Source: Clostridia bacterium (GTDB lineage: Bacteria > Bacillota > Clostridia > Oscillospirales > CAG-272). Taken from it: a DNA stretch of 12,290 nt. The stretch spans positions 1-12,290 of the forward strand of contig JAKSPV010000029.1 of NCBI GenBank assembly GCA_024404475.1, written 5' to 3'. Numbering within the stretch: the first letter of the stretch is position 1; every line of letters starts with the position of its first letter. A program made the position numbers and the translations under genes. Positions 6,099 to 12,290 of this stretch are shown one piece after another. Below the pieces are notes generated by a model that had not been told where the DNA came from, did not search any database, and was given only the letters and a program-made list of their open reading frames with translations.

Positions 6099-7013
6099 AT
6101 GGACAGATCGAACGATAAGCGCGACAGCCGGCAGAAAACGTCCGGCGGGCGCGGCGGTGCCGCTTACGGCACCGGAAAAGGGCAGGGAGACCGCCGCGAG
6201 CGTGCCGCCCGCCCCGCAAAATACGCATCGAACGGACGCCCCGCGGCCCGCACCCAGTTCAGCGAGCCCGTGCCCGGCGCCGTGATCGGACGGAACGCCG
6301 TCCGTGAACTTCTGAAATCCGGCCGCACCATTGACAAGCTGCTTGTGCGCCGCGGCGACAGGGAGGGCTCCATCGTCGTCCTCGTCGCGGAAGCGGTGAA
6401 CCGCGGGATCCCCGTGGTCGAGGTCGATGCCGCGAAGCTCGACGATATGTCCGGCGGCGGCAACCACCAAGGCGTGCTCGCCATGGCGGCGGAGAAAGAA
6501 TATACCGATGTGGATTCCATGCTCGCCATGGCGGCAGAGCGCGGTGAAAAACCGCTGCTCGTCATCGCGGACGGCATTGAGGATCCGTGGAACCTCGGCG
6601 CTCTGATCCGCTGCGCCGAATGTGCCGGTGCACACGGCGTCATCATCCCGAAACGCGGCGCCGTCGGTCTGACGCCCGCCGTCACGAAGGCATCGGCCGG
6701 TGCGATCGAGCACATGCCCGTCGCCAAGGTGGCGAATATCGCCGCGACGGTCGAAGACCTCAAAAAGAAAGGTGTCTGGGTGTTTGCCTCGGAGGCAGGC
6801 GGCGTTGATTTCTACGACGTGGATTTCGACGTGCCCGCCGCGATCGTCTTCGGCAGCGAAGGCGATGGCATCGCGCGGCTCGTCCGCGAAAAGAGCGACT
6901 ACACGATCTCGATCCCGATGTATGGGCAGGTCAACTCGCTGAACGTCTCGACGGCGGCGTCAGTCATCCTGACGCGTGCTGCGCGGATGCAGCGCTCCGG
7001 CAAAAAACTCTGA
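6099..7013 (+). CDS. rlmB: 23S rRNA 2'-O-methyltransferase RlmB (TrmH/SpoU family)
   Basis: This is an SPOUT-class, SAM-dependent methyltransferase expected to methylate the ribose of a 23S rRNA guanosine (G2251 in E. coli numbering) in the peptidyl-transferase region. The 304-residue protein shows an RNA-binding substrate domain (about 58-130, starting PGAVIGRNAVRELL) and the three SpoU motifs. These are DPWNLGALIRCAE (162-174), IVFGSEGDGI (249-258) and IPMYGQVNSLNVSTAASVIL (272-291), which form the trefoil-knot SAM site. Motif 1 reads DPWNLG where DPHNLG or DPxNxG is usual, a tolerated change. The first 55 residues are low-complexity, rich in Gly, Arg and Lys, and look like a disordered RNA-binding tail. 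The ATG at 6099 has AAGGAG eight bases upstream; an in-frame TTG at 6093 is only two bases from it and is rejected. The gene is followed after 46 bases by the P-type ATPase-like gene, probably on the same transcript. Confidence 0.94.
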   Translation: MDRSNDKRDSRQKTSGGRGGAAYGTGKGQGDRRERAARPAKYASNGRPAARTQFSEPVPGAVIGRNAVRELLKSGRTIDKLLVRRGDREGSIVVLVAEAVNRGIPVVEVDAAKLDDMSGGGNHQGVLAMAAEKEYTDVDSMLAMAAERGEKPLLVIADGIEDPWNLGALIRCAECAGAHGVIIPKRGAVGLTPAVTKASAGAIEHMPVAKVANIAATVEDLKKKGVWVFASEAGGVDFYDVDFDVPAAIVFGSEGDGIARLVREKSDYTISIPMYGQVNSLNVSTAASVILTRAARMQRSGKKL

Positions 7014-7059
7014 TGAAATCGAACGATACAATCCTTGATGAAAGGCATGGTCACGGATC

Positions 7060-9654
7060 ATGAGCGATTGGAACAACAAGAATCAGCCGAACGGCGAAGA
7101 AAACGATTTCTTTTCGGCATTCGGTGAAGACGAAACGGCGGACGACAGCTCGACGGATATCCAGGCACTCTTCATGAAGTACCTGAACGACACGGACGCG
7201 GCTGCCGGCGAGCCCGAGGCGGAGGAGACCGAAGCAGCAGAAGAGCCGGCGAAGGAGACCTCCGACGACGCACTTCTCGACTTCGATCTTCTGGCGGACG
7301 GCGTGGAGCTTCCCGAGGCGGAAGACGCCCCGGAGGAGACCGATGAAGCCGCGGAAGAGACCGACGACACCGACGAGGATCTGTTCGGCGAGGCCTTTGC
7401 GGACGAATTTCCGGACGAGACAGACGACGAGCCGAAGAAGAAAGGGCTCTTTGCCCGCCTGCTCGGCAAGATGACCGCCGACTACGGCGAGGAAGAGAAA
7501 GAAGAAGATAGCTTCGTCGATTACGCCGACCGGTACGCGGACGAGTACGCTGCGGCTGCCGCCGGTGACGGTGAGGCGACCGAAGAAGAACTGCCCGAAG
7601 AGGAGCCCGCAGAGGAAGAGGTGCTCATCGAGGAAGAGATCCCCGAGGAAGCGGACGAGACCGCGCCCTTTGAGGAAGAGACCTCCGAAGAAGAGCCCGC
7701 CGTGGAGGAATTTCCCGAAGAGACGGACGAATACGCGGCGTTTGAGGAAGAGATTCCCGAGGAGGAGCCTGCCGCAGACGAGTTTGCCGAGGAGACGTCC
7801 GCCGAGGAGGAAACGCCCGACGACACCGACATCAACCTTATGGTCGCGTTCGGCATGGACGAAGAGCTTGACCGTCAGGTTGGCACCAAGAAAGCGGAGC
7901 GCATCCGCGAGAAGATGGCCGACTCCGGCAATGTGATCGTCCGTGAGCCCGTTGATTACGAATACACCTCACCGTCGCAGAAACGCGACATTGCCGACGC
8001 GTACAAGAGCTCGATGATGATGACCAACATCAAGCTTGCCGCCGCGTGCGTGGCGTTCGTGCTGCTTCTGATCTTTGAGAATATCGCCATGTTCGGCGTC
8101 CAGTTCGGCGGTGCGTTCGACCCGAGCGTGTACCCCGTATCCTACATCATGATCGGTCTGTGCGGCGGCCTTATCGCTACGGCACTTGCATTTGAACAGA
8201 TTATCCGCGGCTTCAAGGCGCTCATGGCCGGCAGGCCGTCCGTTGAGACGCTGCTCGGCATTTTCGCCGTCGGCAACGTCGTTTATTCCATCGTCCTCGC
8301 CATCACCGCCGAGGGTTCCGGACGTGAGCCGCAGCTCTTCAACGCGGTGCTCGCGCTGTGCGCCGTGCTCGCACTACTCTTTGAGCGCATCTCCGCGAAG
8401 CGTGAGATCCTCAGCTTCAACGTCGTGGCCTCCGGCAAGACGAAATACGTCCTGCGCCGTATCCTGGCCGCCAACGCGCCTGATGAGACCGAGGCGTTCG
8501 AAACGTCCAGCGACGTTCTGAAACTCGAGAAGACCTCCTTCGTTGACGGCTTCTTCAGCCGCTCGTTCACGAAAGACACCTCGAGTTCCTCGACGATCGC
8601 ATTCCTTTCCGTCATGATCCCGCTGTCGTCCGTCCTTGCCGCCGTGATCGCCGGCTTCATGGGCGACGCCGATCCCGTCCGTGTGGCGGGCATGACGTTC
8701 AGTGCCGCGCTTCCGCTCTCACTGCTCCTTTCCTACGGCTTGCCGTTCTACCGCGCATGCCGCAATTCTTACGTCGAGGACGCTACGATCGTCGGCGAAT
8801 GCTCGCTCAGCGAATACGCCGATGCGACGCTGATCTCCATCGACGAGGGCACGGCTTATCCGTCCTCCTTCGTCAAGGTCAAGAACGTCCGCGTCTTCAA
8901 CAACTACCGTTTTGATAAAGTCCTGTACTTCGCGGGCAGCGTGTTCCGCAAGACGGGCGGCCCGCTTGGGGACGTTTTCAGCGTGGCGGCCGGCGACGTC
9001 GGCTGCTCCGATGACGTCGAACTCGAAAAGGTCGGGGACGGCTATATCACGGCTTCCGTGGACGGCCGCCGCGTGACGTTCGGCTCTGCCGAAGCGCTGC
9101 TCGGTCTCGGTTTCCCGGACGTTTTCCCGGAAGACACCGCCTCGGAAGAGAACGGTACCCGCGTCATGTACATGTTCCGCGACGATATCCTCGTTGCCGA
9201 ACTGTACGTCAATTACGTCATGGATCCTGACTTTGAGGCGGCGCTCGCCGACCTCAGCGAGGCAGGACTCAGCATCTGCGTCTGCAGTCTCGACCCGAAC
9301 ATCGACGACGATCTTCTGGCACTCAGTCTCGATCTCAACCAGTATCCGATCCGTGTCGTGAAGACACAGAAGCCGGTCGTCGTGACGACGCTCGACCGCG
9401 TTGACAGCGGCATCGTCAGCCGCGGTACGCCGAAGGGCCTGCTCCGCGCGCTTTCCTACTGCGACGACGTATTGCATCTGCGCCGTACCGGCGAGCAGCT
9501 CTCGTGGGCGTCCGTCCTCGTGACGCTGATCCTGTCGATCGTTCTGACGGTGCTCGGCGTGGCGTGCGGCATCAACTCGTTCCACGTGACGCTTTACCAG
9601 CTCCTGTGGATGCTGCCGGCCGTCATCATGGCATACGTCCGCATCAAACTCTGA
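7060..9654 (+). CDS. Acidic membrane protein with a degenerate heavy-metal P-type ATPase core (putative pseudoenzyme)
   Basis: The protein has 864 residues. Residues 1-320 are strongly acidic (Glu/Asp-rich), with a basic amphipathic island KKKGLFARLLGKM (126-138), a 24-residue repeat (204-251) and DINLMVAFGMDEELD (257-271). The rest follows the P1B (CopA-like) layout. Eight hydrophobic segments lie near 323-346, 361-381, 396-416, 425-444, 512-533, 540-563, 815-838 and 843-861, grouped as in P1B pumps. FKALMAGRPSVETL matches the CopA segment before M1, FERISAKREI the segment after M2, and GDGYITASVDGRRVTFG an N-domain strand. Catalytic motifs are lost: ALPLSL for CPC, DEGTA (595-599) for DKTGT, TGGPLG (632-637) for SEHPLA, SLDPN for TGDN and TLDRVD for GDGxND. 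The actuator loop is short and lacks TGE. Ion pumping is therefore unlikely; a structural, regulatory or sensing role is inference only. Start: the only ATG after an in-frame TGA at 7039, with a weak, distant AAGG. Confidence 0.8.
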   Translation: MSDWNNKNQPNGEENDFFSAFGEDETADDSSTDIQALFMKYLNDTDAAAGEPEAEETEAAEEPAKETSDDALLDFDLLADGVELPEAEDAPEETDEAAEETDDTDEDLFGEAFADEFPDETDDEPKKKGLFARLLGKMTADYGEEEKEEDSFVDYADRYADEYAAAAAGDGEATEEELPEEEPAEEEVLIEEEIPEEADETAPFEEETSEEEPAVEEFPEETDEYAAFEEEIPEEEPAADEFAEETSAEEETPDDTDINLMVAFGMDEELDRQVGTKKAERIREKMADSGNVIVREPVDYEYTSPSQKRDIADAYKSSMMMTNIKLAAACVAFVLLLIFENIAMFGVQFGGAFDPSVYPVSYIMIGLCGGLIATALAFEQIIRGFKALMAGRPSVETLLGIFAVGNVVYSIVLAITAEGSGREPQLFNAVLALCAVLALLFERISAKREILSFNVVASGKTKYVLRRILAANAPDETEAFETSSDVLKLEKTSFVDGFFSRSFTKDTSSSSTIAFLSVMIPLSSVLAAVIAGFMGDADPVRVAGMTFSAALPLSLLLSYGLPFYRACRNSYVEDATIVGECSLSEYADATLISIDEGTAYPSSFVKVKNVRVFNNYRFDKVLYFAGSVFRKTGGPLGDVFSVAAGDVGCSDDVELEKVGDGYITASVDGRRVTFGSAEALLGLGFPDVFPEDTASEENGTRVMYMFRDDILVAELYVNYVMDPDFEAALADLSEAGLSICVCSLDPNIDDDLLALSLDLNQYPIRVVKTQKPVVVTTLDRVDSGIVSRGTPKGLLRALSYCDDVLHLRRTGEQLSWASVLVTLILSIVLTVLGVACGINSFHVTLYQLLWMLPAVIMAYVRIKL
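7669..7812 (+). repeat. Two tandem 24-codon acidic repeats in the P-type ATPase-like gene
   Basis: Codons 204-227 and 228-251 encode two copies of a unit of the form FEEE-x-x-EEEPA-x-x-EF-x-EET (copies at 7669-7740 and 7741-7812). Similar but shorter Glu/Pro stretches precede it from about 7585. This suggests growth of the acidic tail by slippage or unequal exchange. Confidence 0.75.
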
Positions 9655-9677
9655 CCTGATCCATTATCCGAATCACC

Positions 9678-9718
9678 GCGGCGGAGCACGGGTTTCCCGT
9701 CCCCGCCGCTTGTTTCTT
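9678..9718 (+). terminator. Probable intrinsic terminator after the P-type ATPase-like gene
   Basis: GCGGCGG (9678-9684) pairs with CCGCCGC (9703-9709), with an inner ACGGG-TTT-CCCGT stem (9688-9700). It is followed by the interrupted T tract TTGTTTCTT. It lies between the stop at 9654 and the next start at 9747. No convincing promoter is visible in the remaining 28 bases, so it may only partly terminate. Confidence 0.7.
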
Positions 9719-9746
9719 GATTGCATCCGAAAAGAGGAATTTCATC

Positions 9747-12290
9747 ATGCGTGAAGACCTGAAACCGCTTTTGTCCCTAGTCGAAAAGCCCGGCCGCTAT
9801 ACGGGCGGCGAGGAGGGTACCGTCTATAAAGATAAAACGAAGATCAAGTGCCGCGTCGCGTTCTGCTTTCCCGACCTCTACGAGATCGGTATGTCGAACC
9901 TCGGCATGCGGATCCTCGTCGGTGCGCTAAACCGGGCGGATGACGTCTGGTGCGAGCGCGTCTACGCGCCGTGGACGGATATGGAGGCCCTGATGCGCGA
10001 GCGGCATATCCCGCTTTTCACGCACGAGAGCGGCGACGGCGTCGGCGAATTCGATCTGGTGGCATTCACGCTCCAGTACGAGCTTTGCTATACTGCCTCG
10101 CTCAACATGCTCGACCTCGCGGGGATCCCGCTGCTCGCCGCCGAGCGCGGCGAGAACGCTCCGATCGTTCTTGCGGGCGGCCCCTGCGCCTACAACGCCG
10201 AGCCGATGGCGGACTTCGTCGATATCTTCTCGATCGGCGAGGGCGAGGAATCGCTCCCCGAGCTCGCACGGCTCTATATAAAAATGAAAGAAAACGGCAC
10301 GTACACCCGCGCCGGATTTTTGCGCGAGGCATCGCACCTCGAGGGCTTCTACGTTCCGTCGCTCTATGACGTCGCCTACAAGGACGACGGCACGGTGGCG
10401 GCGATCACGCCGCGCTACCCGGACGTTCCCGCCAAGGTGAAAAAACGCATCATCGCGGATATGGACGGCGCCTATATGCCCGAAAAACCGGTTTTGCCGT
10501 ATATCGAAACGGTGCACGACCGCGTCGTGCTCGAGGTCTACCGCGGCTGCATCCGCGGCTGCCGCTTCTGTCAGGCGGGCTTTGTTTCCCGCCCCGTCCG
10601 CGAGAAATCGCCCGAAAAGCTCGATGCGCTCGCCAGAACGCTTGTTGACAACACCGGCTATGAAGAGATCTCCATGTGCACGCTCTCGATCAGCGATTAC
10701 AGCCGCGTCAACGACATGACCGACCGCCTGCTTACGTGGACGGACGACAAAAAGATCAATATTTCGTTCCCGTCGCTCCGCGCCGACAGCTTTACGAAAG
10801 AGCTGATGGATAAGGTCTCCTCCGTCCGTTCCTCGACGCTGACCTTCGCGCCGGAGGCGGGTACCCAGCGGATGCGCGACGTCATCAACAAGAACGTCAC
10901 CGAGGAAGAGATCCTTGCGGCGTGCCGCGTCGCGTTTGCCGCCGGCAAGAGCCAGGTCAAACTGTATTTCATGGACGGCCTGCCGTACGAAACGGACGAG
11001 GACGTTGCCGCCATCGCCGAGGTGGCGAACCACGTCGTCGATGCGTTCTACGCAACGCCGAATCACAGCCGCAAAATGCCGCAGGTCACGATCAGCGTTG
11101 CGTGCTTCATTCCGAAGCCGCACACGCCTTTTCAGTGGGTGGGGCAGAACGACATGGCGGAGCTCCAGCGCAAGCAGGCGCTGCTTCTTGATGCCGTCCG
11201 CCCGTACCGCAAGGTCAAATATAACTACCACGACGCCGACGTCTCGAAACTTGAGGCGGTCTTCGCCCGTGGTGACAGACGCCTGTCTAAATCGCTGCTC
11301 GAAGCGCACCGCCGCGGCATCAAATGGGACGCGTGGGAAACGGAGTTTTCCTATGCGGCGTGGGCTTCCGTCTTCGCCGATACCGGTGTTGATCCGAATT
11401 TCTACGCTTGTCGAAATATTCCCACTGATGAAGTCCTTCCGTGGGGCGTGATCGACATCGGCGTGGATAAACGGTTCCTTGCGGCAGAGCTTCGCCGCGC
11501 CGCCGAGGCGGCGACGACGCCGTCCTGCCGGGACAAGTGCTCCGGGTGCGGCGCAAACAAGCTCGCATCGCCCGATGCGTGCCGCTGGTGCCCCGGACAT
11601 CCCGATTATCCGTCCGACGAGCCGATGAAACCGGCCGCTCCGGCGCCCGCGGCGCCTGCCGCGCAGCCGGCACGCCGTGCCGTCAAGATCCGCTTCTCCA
11701 AAGCGGGCGGCATGACGTACATCGGCCACCTCGATCTCATCCGCGTCGTGACGCGCGTGATCCTCCGCTCCGGCATCCCGGTCTACTATACCGAGGGCTT
11801 CAACCCGATCCCGCACATCCAGTTCGCGCCGCCGCTGTCGGTCGGCTGCGCCGGTGAGCGGGAACTCTGCGAGATCCGCGTGCTCGGTGACATGAGCGAC
11901 GAAGAGGTGCTCGCGCGGCTCCGCGCCGCGGCACCTGCCGACATGGTCATCCACGAGGCGTTCTCGTCCGACACAAAGCTCGGCGCGATCAAGTGGGCGG
12001 ATGTCGAGGTGCGTGTCGTCGGATGCGGCGGTTCCGATGCGCTTGCCGCCGAAGCGGAAGCGCTGTTCCGCGCGCCGGTCACGCTCCTGAAAAAGACGAA
12101 GAGCGGCGAGAAAGAAACGGACATCACGCCGTTTATCAAATCGCTGACCGCTTCCTACGATCCCGCGGACGACGCGCTCGTGATCCGTGCCGTGACGGCG
12201 GCGGAGAGCGGCTTCTATCTCAATCCCTCCTATATCTATAAAGCGCTGACGGAAAAGCTCGGCGTTAAGGGCTATCCGACGTACTGCCGC
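9747..12290 (+). CDS. B12-binding-type radical SAM protein fused to radical-SAM-linked (DUF2344) domain, 3' end missing
   Basis: The frame is open from ATG 9747 (GAGGA at 9734-9738, eight bases upstream) through the window end, giving 848 residues without a stop. Residues 1 to about 240 form the N-terminal B12-binding-like domain (FCFPDLYEIGMSNLGMRIL near 39-57; LAGGPCAYNAEPMADFVD). Residues about 255-500 are a radical SAM core with YRGCIRGCRFCQAG, the CX3CX2C [4Fe-4S] ligands being C268, C272 and C275. A second cysteine cluster follows (C594, C598, C601, C612, C615). After an Ala/Pro linker (about 628-642), VKIRFSKAGGMTYIGHLDL at 646 opens the radical-SAM-linked domain (TIGR03936/DUF2344). 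The N-terminal part matches the TIGR03960 family by my recall. In many Firmicutes these two domains are fused or adjacent, often near rng, rplU and rpmA, which may lie just downstream. The reaction is unknown to me. Perhaps 20-40 residues are missing. Confidence 0.9.
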   Translation, partial: MREDLKPLLSLVEKPGRYTGGEEGTVYKDKTKIKCRVAFCFPDLYEIGMSNLGMRILVGALNRADDVWCERVYAPWTDMEALMRERHIPLFTHESGDGVGEFDLVAFTLQYELCYTASLNMLDLAGIPLLAAERGENAPIVLAGGPCAYNAEPMADFVDIFSIGEGEESLPELARLYIKMKENGTYTRAGFLREASHLEGFYVPSLYDVAYKDDGTVAAITPRYPDVPAKVKKRIIADMDGAYMPEKPVLPYIETVHDRVVLEVYRGCIRGCRFCQAGFVSRPVREKSPEKLDALARTLVDNTGYEEISMCTLSISDYSRVNDMTDRLLTWTDDKKINISFPSLRADSFTKELMDKVSSVRSSTLTFAPEAGTQRMRDVINKNVTEEEILAACRVAFAAGKSQVKLYFMDGLPYETDEDVAAIAEVANHVVDAFYATPNHSRKMPQVTISVACFIPKPHTPFQWVGQNDMAELQRKQALLLDAVRPYRKVKYNYHDADVSKLEAVFARGDRRLSKSLLEAHRRGIKWDAWETEFSYAAWASVFADTGVDPNFYACRNIPTDEVLPWGVIDIGVDKRFLAAELRRAAEAATTPSCRDKCSGCGANKLASPDACRWCPGHPDYPSDEPMKPAAPAPAAPAAQPARRAVKIRFSKAGGMTYIGHLDLIRVVTRVILRSGIPVYYTEGFNPIPHIQFAPPLSVGCAGERELCEIRVLGDMSDEEVLARLRAAAPADMVIHEAFSSDTKLGAIKWADVEVRVVGCGGSDALAAEAEALFRAPVTLLKKTKSGEKETDITPFIKSLTASYDPADDALVIRAVTAAESGFYLNPSYIYKALTEKLGVKGYPTYCR

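Noticed and set aside
7019..7033. Internal promoter for the pseudo-ATPase (TACAAT at 7028-7033)
   Set aside because: No acceptable -35 box lies 16-18 bases upstream. The ATCGAACGATA string it overlaps also occurs near the rlmB start (6106) but looks like coincidence.
9486..9497. A TGE triplet (RRTGEQ, residues 808-813) that might be the P-type ATPase dephosphorylation motif
   Set aside because: It lies just before the seventh membrane segment, far from the actuator loop between segments four and five where TGE belongs.
9927..11954. Long minus-strand frame of 675 codons opposite the radical SAM gene
   Set aside because: The plus strand encodes a clear radical SAM protein with its iron-sulfur motif over this whole interval. 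The antisense product shows no domain.

Overview
The window is GC-rich (about 60% by eye, not counted) bacterial chromosome. It probably comes from a high-GC member of the Clostridia (Bacillota), such as an Oscillospiraceae- or Christensenellales-like gut lineage. The reasons are consensus sigma-A promoters with 17-base spacers, AAGGAG/GGAGG ribosome binding sites, a tandem CNNM/CorC pair, a clostridial-type NagA, and a B12-binding-type radical SAM protein fused to its radical-SAM-linked partner domain. The lineage is inferred and no rRNA is present to settle it.

Layout. At 1-233 is the 3' end of an unrecognised plus-strand gene, which meets the next gene head-on at a perfect 32-base palindromic terminator (240-271). 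From 277 to 5862 all genes are on the minus strand. In transcription order they are asnS (5862-4471), nagA (4397-3231), a hairpin-rich intergenic repeat cluster (2995-3176), and two tandem CNNM/CorC membrane proteins (2882-1566 and 1569-277). The two CNNM genes share an ATGA stop/start overlap and one near-consensus promoter. A 236-base divergent intergenic region (5863-6098) carries back-to-back promoters for asnS (minus) and rlmB (plus). From 6099 to the end all genes are on the plus strand: rlmB, an 864-residue acidic membrane protein, a likely terminator, and a large radical SAM fusion protein that runs off the window.

Functions. Most genes are housekeeping: asparaginyl-tRNA charging, 23S rRNA 2'-O-methylation, amino-sugar catabolism and probable Mg2+/cation transport. 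The unusual gene is 7060-9654. Its membrane layout and several local motifs follow heavy-metal (P1B) P-type ATPases. However, the CPC, DKTGT, TGE, SEHPLA, TGD and GDGxND motifs are all replaced or absent, and it has a roughly 320-residue, very acidic, partly repetitive cytosolic extension. It reads as a P-type ATPase-derived pseudoenzyme and is the best candidate here for an undescribed system. The radical SAM fusion (9747 onward) also belongs to a family whose substrate I cannot name.

Many long open frames lie antisense to these genes (for example 202-1860 and 9927-11954). They are by-products of GC-rich codon use and are not annotated.
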